Shown here: positions 10,117 to 17,300 of the stretch, in pieces | Position numbering within the stretch: position 1 is the stretch's first letter | Layout: each line of letters opens with the position of its first letter | DNA from: Proteiniphilum sp. UBA5384 | GTDB lineage: Bacteria > Bacteroidota > Bacteroidia > Bacteroidales > Dysgonomonadaceae | DNA length: 25,122 nt | NCBI RefSeq assembly: GCF_002410825.1 | Contig: NZ_DHOS01000050.1 | Location: forward strand, 1-25,122 | Direction: 5' to 3' | Translations under genes and position numbers: made by a program | The notes under the pieces: generated by a model | Told to the model about the DNA's origin: nothing | Database searches by the model: none | Seen by the model: the letters and a program-made list of their open reading frames with translations, nothing else

Positions 10117-11970
10117 ATGAAAAAGATTATACTAATCATATCTGCCCTATTGTTGGTATGGGTGTCATGTTCGGACACGGAGGATTTTGCCGGTGATCCC
10201 AATAAAGAGGTACTGATTACTTCGGTAGACCTGAAAGATATCAATGATGTCAGTGTGCTGGTGTCGAGCGACATTGATGTGGATAACAACGCCATCACGA
10301 TAATCCCCAAAGATGATATTGATAAAAGGAATCTGAAGTTTTTCGCTACACTATCCGAAGGGGCGCTATCCAACCCTATTACAGGGGCACTCCTCGATTT
10401 CTCCACTCCGGTTAAATTCACGGTAATCTCGGAAAGCCGGGGAACTATCCGTGACTGGCTTATTACGGTCATTACAAAAAAAGAGGAGGCCCTGATTGTT
10501 TCAATTGATGACATGAAGGACAAGAATGACGTGAGTGTCCTTGTGGCAAGCGAGATAGATACGGAGAACAAGACAGTCTCGATATTGGTGAAAGATAGGA
10601 GCGACAGGGAAAACCTCAAATTGAGCGCGTCCATCTCAGAGGCCGCCTCAATTGACCCCGCATTGGATATCATCACCGATTTCTCGCTTCCCGTTGAGTA
10701 CACCGTTACCTCAGAAGATGGTAAAACAGTCAATAAATGGGTAGTGGATGTCACAGTGGAAGAGTTTATCGACCATGACAGCGGGTTTGACTATCAGTTG
10801 GATCCTTCGGAGTGGATTTTGGATGCTTCCAAAAGTGACAGCTTCGAAAATTGGGACGAGGCAAAATGGTATCACTATACCGGTCGGTCATCATCCGGAG
10901 ATTTTGATTATGAGCCGGAGAATGCCTTTGTGGCAGACGGAAAACTCAGAATAGTCGTGGATGTCAACGAAGAGAGGTATTCCTCCGGCAAGATAAAATC
11001 TGCTTTTGAAATAGGTGAGAACAACTACGTGAAGATTCGTGCCAAGATGGTGAATTACCATGCAATGGTCAATTCCGTTATCCTGTTACAGGATGGCGAC
11101 CTTACCCCGATCACATTCATGGAGACCATTTTAGGTGATGCCGATGGCTTTGTGTCCTCATTAAGGCAGGATGGAACCCAATCGATTGATGCAAAGGCTA
11201 CTTCAGTAGGTGTCGAGTTACACGGCGATTACCATGTATACGGTCTTGAAAGAAGAAATGAGTACCTGAGATTTTTCTTCGATGGAGAGGTGATATGGGA
11301 ATTTGAAACAGCACAATATCCCGATTTGAGCCGGCAACTGCTTTCCCTTGTCATCGGGGCGGACGGAAAAGAGGGAGTAAAACCTGTTGATACGAGGCTC
11401 CCTGCTTATTTGCTGGTAGACTATGTGGAAGTATATAATGCAGCCAATACCGATGGAATTGTCCCATCCTACGGGGATAATTTAGTGAAGAACCCGGGAT
11501 TTGAGTCGGCACAGGGCAATGCCGCTCCGGAGAGTTGGACCATCATGAAAAATTCCGGTTCAACCGATGTGTGGGTTTTCAGGAACTGGGGGACCGGCGG
11601 AGCGCAAAGCGGTAGGTTCCATTTCGGAAAAAATTCAGGCACCTCCACGTTTGATTATGCAATTTCACAAACCATCAATGATTTGCCTGATGGGTTGTAT
11701 CGCCTGGAAGTACAGGGATATATGCTCGAAGGATTTACTGATTTTAACCCGTTACCCCGTCTCTTCGCAAAGGGATACGGTGGAGAAGAAAAGGGATCTT
11801 TCATTGAAAGTGAGGGACCGGAATTCCATAACCAAAGCGCATGGCAAAAATGTGTGATTGACAACATATATGTAAGCAATGGCTCCTGTGAAATAGGGGT
11901 GCAAGCTGTGGGTGATGGACAAGCCCGCCTGTTTATTGATGATTTCAGCTTTGTCAGGGTGAGTTATTAA
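10117..11970 (+). CDS. Multidomain surface lipoprotein: two DUF5018-like repeats, GH16-like domain with degenerate catalytic motif, C-terminal CBM-like module
   Basis: This 617-residue predicted surface lipoprotein has Cys18 after WVS, followed by SDTED, an acidic stretch of the kind used for surface export in Bacteroidota. Residues about 31-120 and 124-214 are two tandem repeats with the DUF5018-like ending (DFSTPVKFTVIS; DFSLPVEYTVTSEDGKTVNKWVVDV). Residues about 225-442 read as a GH16/concanavalin-type jelly roll (KIRAKMVNYHAMVNS; HGDYHVYGLERRNEYLRFFFDG; LLVDYVEVYNA). The GH16 signature E-x-D-x-x-E is replaced by PITFME (331-336), so the nucleophile Glu and central Asp are missing. Residues about 458-617 form a beta-sandwich module (NPGFE...W; GQARLFIDDFSFV) of the CBM4/9/22 kind. 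It is a close paralogue of the gene at 13520. A glycan-binding rather than hydrolytic role is inferred. Confidence 0.82.
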   Translation: MKKIILIISALLLVWVSCSDTEDFAGDPNKEVLITSVDLKDINDVSVLVSSDIDVDNNAITIIPKDDIDKRNLKFFATLSEGALSNPITGALLDFSTPVKFTVISESRGTIRDWLITVITKKEEALIVSIDDMKDKNDVSVLVASEIDTENKTVSILVKDRSDRENLKLSASISEAASIDPALDIITDFSLPVEYTVTSEDGKTVNKWVVDVTVEEFIDHDSGFDYQLDPSEWILDASKSDSFENWDEAKWYHYTGRSSSGDFDYEPENAFVADGKLRIVVDVNEERYSSGKIKSAFEIGENNYVKIRAKMVNYHAMVNSVILLQDGDLTPITFMETILGDADGFVSSLRQDGTQSIDAKATSVGVELHGDYHVYGLERRNEYLRFFFDGEVIWEFETAQYPDLSRQLLSLVIGADGKEGVKPVDTRLPAYLLVDYVEVYNAANTDGIVPSYGDNLVKNPGFESAQGNAAPESWTIMKNSGSTDVWVFRNWGTGGAQSGRFHFGKNSGTSTFDYAISQTINDLPDGLYRLEVQGYMLEGFTDFNPLPRLFAKGYGGEEKGSFIESEGPEFHNQSAWQKCVIDNIYVSNGSCEIGVQAVGDGQARLFIDDFSFVRVSY

Positions 11971-12017
11971 TCGGGTGGAATATGAAATCAATATTTGCTG
12001 ATTTAACAAACATAAAA

Positions 12018-13469
12018 ATGAAAAAAACAATGAAATCGATATCTTTTCTATACCTTTTCCTTTGTCTCTCCTTGTCGGTCGGACTATCGGGTTGCGACGC
12101 GAATGGACCCACTTTCCCGGAGTATATCGGTGGAGGGGAGGAACCGGATGAACCCTCAACCGACAATCCTGAACTTGATTACAAGGTATGGATTAATGGA
12201 ATGGAAGTAACCGTGTATGAGGCCAGAGTGCAAGATTCCCCATTTACCAAAGAAGAGACCAATCGGGATTTTGGGGGGAATTACGCATTTGTTTCTTTCG
12301 ATGTGGACACACCGGTGGAGGTTAAGATAGAATCAGGGAATAGATCCCTGTCCAATACCGTTTTACGCCCTCTCGAAGAGAATGTAAGTGAGCTTAACAA
12401 AAGTAATAGTTCGTTGTCTTTCAAGATCACAAGGCCAATGCAACTGATTGTGGAACCTGACGGGAAAAAGGCGCCTTTATTGCTTTTTGCCAATCCGGTA
12501 GAGGATTTTATCCCTGATGTAAATGATCCGAATCTGATTTATTACGGACCCGGGGAGCATCATCCTGACGACGCACTCATCACACTGAAAAGTAACCAGA
12601 CCCTCTATATTGATGAGGGTGCCGTGGTGCATGCCGGTGTAAGTATACAGGGAGATAATATTACCGTACGCGGACGGGGTATTATTTGTGGGAATGAATT
12701 TATCTGGCGTGAATATGTGCGCAATTTGATCTTGGTAAATAGCAGTAATAATGTGGTGGTGAAAGATGTGATCCTGAGAGGAGGGGCTACATGGTCGATG
12801 GTCATCAGGAGGTCGAAAAATATCACCGTCGACAATATCAAAGTGGTGGGCGGTCGTGTCCAGAATGATGATGGAATCAACCCGGTCAATTCCCAGGACG
12901 TACATATCAAGAACTGTTTTATCAGGACAGACGATGATTGTATTGCCGTGAAAGGCGTGCATGCCAACACGCTGAATGTTGAACGGATTACCGTGGAGGA
13001 TTGTGTCTTATGGTGCGACCGGGCACGAATTTTCCTTCTCGGGCACGAAAGCAGGGCGGCGTATATGCGGGACTTGAAGTTCAAAAATATCGATATCGTT
13101 CATTTTACGATGACTCCACTCCTGTTAGAGCCCGGAGAGAATATGAGATTGGAGAATGTGACCTTTGAAGATATCAGGATCAACGGTGAAGGTCAGGACG
13201 AGCTGATCAGGTTAAAGCCTACAGTCAATCAATATATGGAGACAGAAGTACCGGGATATATCAATGATGTGACATTTAAAAATATTTCCGTCACAGGTAA
13301 GCCGGGCCCTTATAAGATACAAGTGATGGGCGCGGATGAATCTCACAATGTGCAAAATGTAAATATCAATGACGTCTATATTTTAGGCAGGGAAGTGGAT
13401 AAGAATTATGACTACTTTGAGATCGGCAATTATGTGTATGATTTTAACATTTTTGATATGCTGCACTAA
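12018..13469 (+). CDS. GH28-like right-handed beta-helix lipoprotein (probable glycoside hydrolase)
   Basis: This 483-residue lipoprotein starts at the ATG at 12018, which gives MKKTMKSISF, a hydrophobic core and lipobox LSGC (Cys26); the frame extends 12 codons upstream without need. Residues about 50-165 form a beta-sandwich-like N-terminal domain, and about 175-470 a pectate-lyase-type beta-helix with many NxTVxNI/V repeats. Polygalacturonase-like landmarks are NDDGIN (283-288), DDDCIAVKG (305-313) and GHE (342-344), with RLK at 398-400. The first-Asp to DD spacing of about 21 residues matches what I recall for GH28. GH28 normally has NTD and GHG, so the active site is atypical. It lies between the two paralogous lectin-like lipoproteins. 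Its linkage specificity is unknown; GH49 or another beta-helix family is the alternative. Confidence 0.8.
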   Translation: MKKTMKSISFLYLFLCLSLSVGLSGCDANGPTFPEYIGGGEEPDEPSTDNPELDYKVWINGMEVTVYEARVQDSPFTKEETNRDFGGNYAFVSFDVDTPVEVKIESGNRSLSNTVLRPLEENVSELNKSNSSLSFKITRPMQLIVEPDGKKAPLLLFANPVEDFIPDVNDPNLIYYGPGEHHPDDALITLKSNQTLYIDEGAVVHAGVSIQGDNITVRGRGIICGNEFIWREYVRNLILVNSSNNVVVKDVILRGGATWSMVIRRSKNITVDNIKVVGGRVQNDDGINPVNSQDVHIKNCFIRTDDDCIAVKGVHANTLNVERITVEDCVLWCDRARIFLLGHESRAAYMRDLKFKNIDIVHFTMTPLLLEPGENMRLENVTFEDIRINGEGQDELIRLKPTVNQYMETEVPGYINDVTFKNISVTGKPGPYKIQVMGADESHNVQNVNINDVYILGREVDKNYDYFEIGNYVYDFNIFDMLH

Positions 13470-13519
13470 ACAGGATATGACAACCAAAGTGGGTATATAT
13501 CAAATAGTAATACAATAAT

Positions 13520-15388
13520 ATGAAGAAGATTATATCAATAATATCTGTTATCGTTTTGGCATTTGTATCATGCTCGGACTCGGAAGATACGCTCTCCGGA
13601 CACGGGGGTAACACGGAGGCCCTGATTATCTCGGTGGATGTAAAAGATGCAAATGGTTTGAGTGTGCTTTTAACGAGCGATGTCGATGCGGAGAAGTTCA
13701 CAGTGACGGTATCGGTGAAAGAGGGTTCCGATGTCAAAAAACTGAAATTGGAAGCGGCACTCTCAGAGGGTGCTACCATCAAACCTGCAATGGAAAAGTT
13801 TACCGATTTCTTGATACCGGTCAAGTTGGCCGTTACCTCCGAGGATGGCAACTTGACGAACAACTGGTTTGTCATTGTGAAAGAAGAAAGGCCCAGCGAC
13901 GCTTTTCTCCTTTCGATTGATGATATGAAAAACGAGAATGAAGTAAGCATCCTTGTATCAAGTGAGATAGATGCTGAAAACATGACAGCCTCCATCATGG
14001 TGAAAGAGAGGAGTGATACGAAAAATCTGAAATTGAACGCCTTTATCTCGGAAGGGGCTTCGATTGATCCGGCATTGGGTGTCTTGACTGATTTTTCGAT
14101 TCCGGTTGAATATACAATTACCTCAAAAAATGGCAAGTCGGTCAATAAATGGGTTGTAAATGTGATAGTAGAAGAGTTTATTGACTATGATGGTGGATTT
14201 GACTATGACCTGGATCCTTTGGAATGGATTTTAGATGCCGCCAAAAGTGACAATTTTGACAGTTGGGACGAAACAAGATGGCAACATTACTCCGGCCATG
14301 TATCCGATGGTTTTGACCATGACCCTGATAATATTATTATGGAGAACGGAAAGCTTAGGATTGTAGTGGATGCCGTCGGTGACAGGTATTCCTCCGGCAA
14401 GATAAAATCCACTTTTGAAGTAAGTGAAAACAGCTATGTGAAGATCCGTGCCAAGATGGTGAATTATCAGGCAATGGTCAATTCTTCTGTCATACTGCAG
14501 GATGAAGATATCTCCCCGAATGTTAAAATCGCATTGATGGAATCTCCTCTCGCGGGTAATCCCGATGTTGTTTCAACCTCTTTAGGGCAGGGGGATGAGT
14601 CAATCGATAGGCAGACCAACTCAACGGGTGTCGAGTTGCATGGTGATTATCATGTGTACGGCCTGGAAAGGAGAAATGAGTACCTGAGGTTCTTTTTCGA
14701 TGGAAAAATGATATGGGAGTTCGAAACAGCACAATATCCCGATTTAAGCAGACAATTGCTCAACCTTGTCATCGGAATAGATGGTAAGAATAGTGTGGAG
14801 CCGAATAACGCAAGACTTCCGGGGTATTTGCTGGTAGACTATGTGGAAATATACAATGCCGCCCACACCGAAGAAATTGTTCCATCCTATGGGGATAATT
14901 TAGTGGAAAATCCGGGATTTGAGTCTGCACAGGGCAATGCCGCTCCGGAGAGTTGGACCATCACAAAAAAATCTGGTTCAACCGAAGTGTGGGTCTTCAG
15001 GAACTGGGGTACCGGCGGGGCGCAAAGCAGCAGGTTCCATTTCGGGAAGACTTCAGCCCCCTCTACTTTTGACTATACCGTTTCGCAAACCATTAATGAC
15101 TTGCCTGATGGATTGTATCGATTGGAAGTATGGGCATACATGCTCGATGGGTATGCCGATTTTGACCCGAAGCCCCGTCTGTTTGCGAGTGGGCATGGAG
15201 GTAGTGCGAAGGAGGTTTTCATCGATAACGTGGGACCGGAGTATAATAATCAAAATGCATGGCAAAGATATATAATTGACAATATATACGTAAATAGTGG
15301 CTCCTGCGAGATAGGGGTACAGGCTATAGGAGATGGGAATGCCCGTTTGTTTATAGATGATTTCAGATTTGTAAAAGTAAATTATTAA
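13520..15388 (+). CDS. Multidomain surface lipoprotein, paralogue of the 10117 gene (DUF5018-like repeats, degenerate GH16-like domain, CBM-like module)
   Basis: This 622-residue lipoprotein has Cys18 after FVS, followed by SDSED. Its architecture matches the protein at 10117: two DUF5018-like repeats (about 33-121 and 126-218), a GH16-like jelly roll (about 228-447) and a CBM-like C-terminus (about 463-622). Across the stretch starting VELHGDYHVYGLERR the two proteins are almost identical, while the DUF5018-like repeats have diverged more. The GH16 catalytic signature is again degraded, here KIALME (336-341): Lys stands where the nucleophile Glu should be and Ala replaces the central Asp, with only the last Glu kept. 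The gene follows the GH28-like gene after 50 bases. It is probably a second glycan-binding surface protein, with specificity differing from its paralogue in the GH16-like loop region. Confidence 0.82.
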   Translation: MKKIISIISVIVLAFVSCSDSEDTLSGHGGNTEALIISVDVKDANGLSVLLTSDVDAEKFTVTVSVKEGSDVKKLKLEAALSEGATIKPAMEKFTDFLIPVKLAVTSEDGNLTNNWFVIVKEERPSDAFLLSIDDMKNENEVSILVSSEIDAENMTASIMVKERSDTKNLKLNAFISEGASIDPALGVLTDFSIPVEYTITSKNGKSVNKWVVNVIVEEFIDYDGGFDYDLDPLEWILDAAKSDNFDSWDETRWQHYSGHVSDGFDHDPDNIIMENGKLRIVVDAVGDRYSSGKIKSTFEVSENSYVKIRAKMVNYQAMVNSSVILQDEDISPNVKIALMESPLAGNPDVVSTSLGQGDESIDRQTNSTGVELHGDYHVYGLERRNEYLRFFFDGKMIWEFETAQYPDLSRQLLNLVIGIDGKNSVEPNNARLPGYLLVDYVEIYNAAHTEEIVPSYGDNLVENPGFESAQGNAAPESWTITKKSGSTEVWVFRNWGTGGAQSSRFHFGKTSAPSTFDYTVSQTINDLPDGLYRLEVWAYMLDGYADFDPKPRLFASGHGGSAKEVFIDNVGPEYNNQNAWQRYIIDNIYVNSGSCEIGVQAIGDGNARLFIDDFRFVKVNY

Positions 15389-15413
15389 TTAAGTAGAATG
15401 TGAAAATAAAAAA

Positions 15414-15569
15414 ATGAATCGTATGGAAAATAAAAATGAAATTTCTCAGGGAAAATTGACTTATGTGTCACCCAGTATTGAAGTGACAGAGTTCGAGTTC
15501 GAGCAGAATATATTGGATGGGAGCGGTACTTCGGACGGATTGCCTGACTTAACTGATGACCTCTGGTAA
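15414..15569 (+). CDS. Small acidic 51-residue ORF, unknown function
   Basis: This short ORF lies alone between the second lectin-like lipoprotein (25 bases upstream) and the fimbrillin-CBM gene (37 bases downstream). The product has no signal peptide and no Cys. It begins MNRMENKNEISQGKLTYVSP, continues with an acidic beta-like run SIEVTEFEFEQNIL, then a Gly/Ser/Asp tail ending DLTDDLW. A second Met at codon 4 (15423) is an alternative start. The layout (charged leader, Y-x-SP, alternating E/V/F strand, then a short Gly-rich tail) resembles a recurrent class of tiny Bacteroidota ORFs that I recall but cannot place in a named family. Frame, position and spacing support a real gene; function is unknown. 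Confidence 0.6.
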   Translation: MNRMENKNEISQGKLTYVSPSIEVTEFEFEQNILDGSGTSDGLPDLTDDLW

Positions 15570-15606
15570 CGGAGTGTATAGGAATAATAATATTAATTAT
15601 AAATCA

Positions 15607-17091
15607 ATGGAAAAAATAATTTTTAAAGTAACCGCATTGGCTGTGGTTTTTCTGATGGCAGCTTGCAGTGCGGACGAAGTGGTCAATCAGGTTAATGATG
15701 AGAACCGGCAGGTGAGCACGAAAGCGTTCACCGCGGAGGCAATCATAGCGGGTGGCGAAGTATCCGTAAAAAGCTCGCAGACCCGTGTAAGCCTGAATAA
15801 AGAGACCAATACTGTCAAAGTGACTTGGAACCCGGGCGATGTGATAGAGTTGTGCTTAGTGCAAGGAGCAAAAATATCGGAAATACAGGAGGTCACTTTA
15901 ACAGCAGCCGATATTTTTGATAGTGGGAAAAAAGCGCGATTTGGATTTGATCTTCCACCGGATTTCGATACGGGAGAGAGTGCCACATTCACCCTGTATG
16001 GTGTACATGGTGGAGGAGGATTACAGGTCGTTGATAATTCTCCAAGAGCTATTCTGCCGGAAAGCGGTAGAATATCGCTGCAGGAAGTGGAAGATAACAA
16101 TGACATGGTGCTCTATTTTTCAGCGGAAGATATTTCTGTTACCAATCCGGGTGTTTTGGTAAATTTTAATCATTTGGGATCGCTATACAATATTGTACTG
16201 GGCAATAAGAGCAATGCTTCCCTCGACCTTGAAAGTGTGAAATTAGTGGCAATTGAAGGTGAGACAGGCTGGACGTATAGTGCCGGCAGTTTTGATCTCG
16301 TGAATGAAACAATTACAGGTACTTCTACCGATGAGATCGCTTTCGATGTGCCATCGGGCACTACTGTTCCTGCAGGGGAATCTGTCACTCTTTTCAGGTG
16401 GCTTCCTGTCCAGCCCGCCAATGTCGATTGGCCGGAATTGGCGTTAACAGTCAATAGCAAGAGTACTATTGAGATAACACCACCGGTCACAACTTGGAAT
16501 AGTAGTATTCAAGATCCCTACAAGAAAAAGGCGCGCACGGCAACAACCGGTAAGAACAACATCCTTCATGCGCAGTGGAGTGGGGATCGGATGGTTTTCG
16601 GGTTTGTGGCGAATCCCGGTTTTGAAGCTGCTACAGGTGGTGCTGTGCCCGAGGGATGGACGCTGACAAAAAGTCCGGCGAATGCCCCAACTTGGACTTT
16701 TGGAGCTGCAACGAATGGTATGTCGCGATATCGCTTCCATTTCGGGAATACTGAAGGTCCTTCTACTTTTGATTCTTCACTTTCACAGCAGCTCCGGAAT
16801 CTACCCGATGGTACATACCGTTTAGAGGTGTGGGCATACATGATCACAGATTTCACTGATTTTGACCCAATGCCTTATCTCTTCGCAAGAGGATATGGAG
16901 GGGAGGAAAAGAAAGCTTTTGTAGATGAAAAAAACGTAGGTGCTGAAAGTACTAATAGACCCTATTGGCAAAAATATGAAATCAATGATATCGAAGTAAC
17001 CAACGGTGCTTGCGAAATAGGAGTACGTGCTGTGGCTGATGGCCAAGCCCGCCTGTATATTGATGATTTTAATTTTGTCAAAGTGAATTGA
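15607..17091 (+). CDS. Fimbrillin-like lipoprotein fused to a C-terminal CBM-like module
   Basis: This 494-residue lipoprotein starts at the ATG at 15607, which gives MEKIIFKV, a hydrophobic core and lipobox LMAAC (Cys20). Residues about 55-325 resemble the fimbrillin/Mfa-like family of Bacteroidota (TRVSLNKETNTVKVTWNPGDVIELC; a long beta-rich region with VPAGESVTLFRWLPVQP). Residues about 335-494 are the same module found at the C-termini of the 10117 and 13520 proteins (NPGFEAATGGAVPEGWTL, RFHFGNTEGPSTFD, LPDGTYRLEVWAYM, GQARLYIDDFNFVKVN). A fimbrillin-like N-terminus combined with a carbohydrate-binding-like module suggests a cell-surface adhesin or glycan-binding protein, not an enzyme. 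It is the last gene before a strong hairpin. The fold assignments come from motif reading, not a profile search. Confidence 0.78.
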   Translation: MEKIIFKVTALAVVFLMAACSADEVVNQVNDENRQVSTKAFTAEAIIAGGEVSVKSSQTRVSLNKETNTVKVTWNPGDVIELCLVQGAKISEIQEVTLTAADIFDSGKKARFGFDLPPDFDTGESATFTLYGVHGGGGLQVVDNSPRAILPESGRISLQEVEDNNDMVLYFSAEDISVTNPGVLVNFNHLGSLYNIVLGNKSNASLDLESVKLVAIEGETGWTYSAGSFDLVNETITGTSTDEIAFDVPSGTTVPAGESVTLFRWLPVQPANVDWPELALTVNSKSTIEITPPVTTWNSSIQDPYKKKARTATTGKNNILHAQWSGDRMVFGFVANPGFEAATGGAVPEGWTLTKSPANAPTWTFGAATNGMSRYRFHFGNTEGPSTFDSSLSQQLRNLPDGTYRLEVWAYMITDFTDFDPMPYLFARGYGGEEKKAFVDEKNVGAESTNRPYWQKYEINDIEVTNGACEIGVRAVADGQARLYIDDFNFVKVN

Positions 17092-17118
17092 TCGTTGGCT
17101 TCTTTTGTACTATATGAT

Positions 17119-17157
17119 TGCAACTAAAGCGTTCATCAGACAAACGCTTTAGTTGCA
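17119..17157 (+). terminator. 15-bp perfect hairpin ending the first gene block
   Basis: TGCAACTAAAGCGTT (17119-17133) is followed by a 9-base loop and its exact reverse complement (17143-17157). It lies 28 bases after the stop of the fimbrillin-CBM gene and 143 bases before the GH110 start. It is not followed by a strong T-run, so it may be a non-canonical terminator or an mRNA 3'-end stabiliser. The rest of 17092-17300 shows no gene and no clear promoter box to my eye. Confidence 0.6.
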
Positions 17158-17300
17158 CCCATTTCACCTGAGATACTTGCAAACGCTAATTAATCAACTC
17201 CAAAAGAGGTGGTTATTTCCAATAACTATTTTCAAGATAGCAGAAACAACCATATACCCGGGCAATAAACAGAAAAGTAAAATTGAATAACTACATAATT

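Noticed and set aside
10068..10754. Minus-strand open frame of 228 codons and a similar one at 13444-14145
   Set aside because: Both lie antisense to the DUF5018-like repeats of the two paralogous lipoproteins. They resemble each other only because the sense genes are homologous, and they have Ser/Leu/Thr-rich low-information sequence.
10780..11440. Active GH16 endo-hydrolase (laminarinase, agarase or carrageenase)
   Set aside because: The catalytic signature is lost in both paralogues, so a binding role is better supported than hydrolysis.
15556..15606. Upstream start for the fimbrillin-CBM gene
   Set aside because: The ATG at 15556 overlaps the mini-ORF stop and adds 17 polar residues before a normal lipoprotein signal peptide. 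The ATG at 15607 gives the standard signal length.
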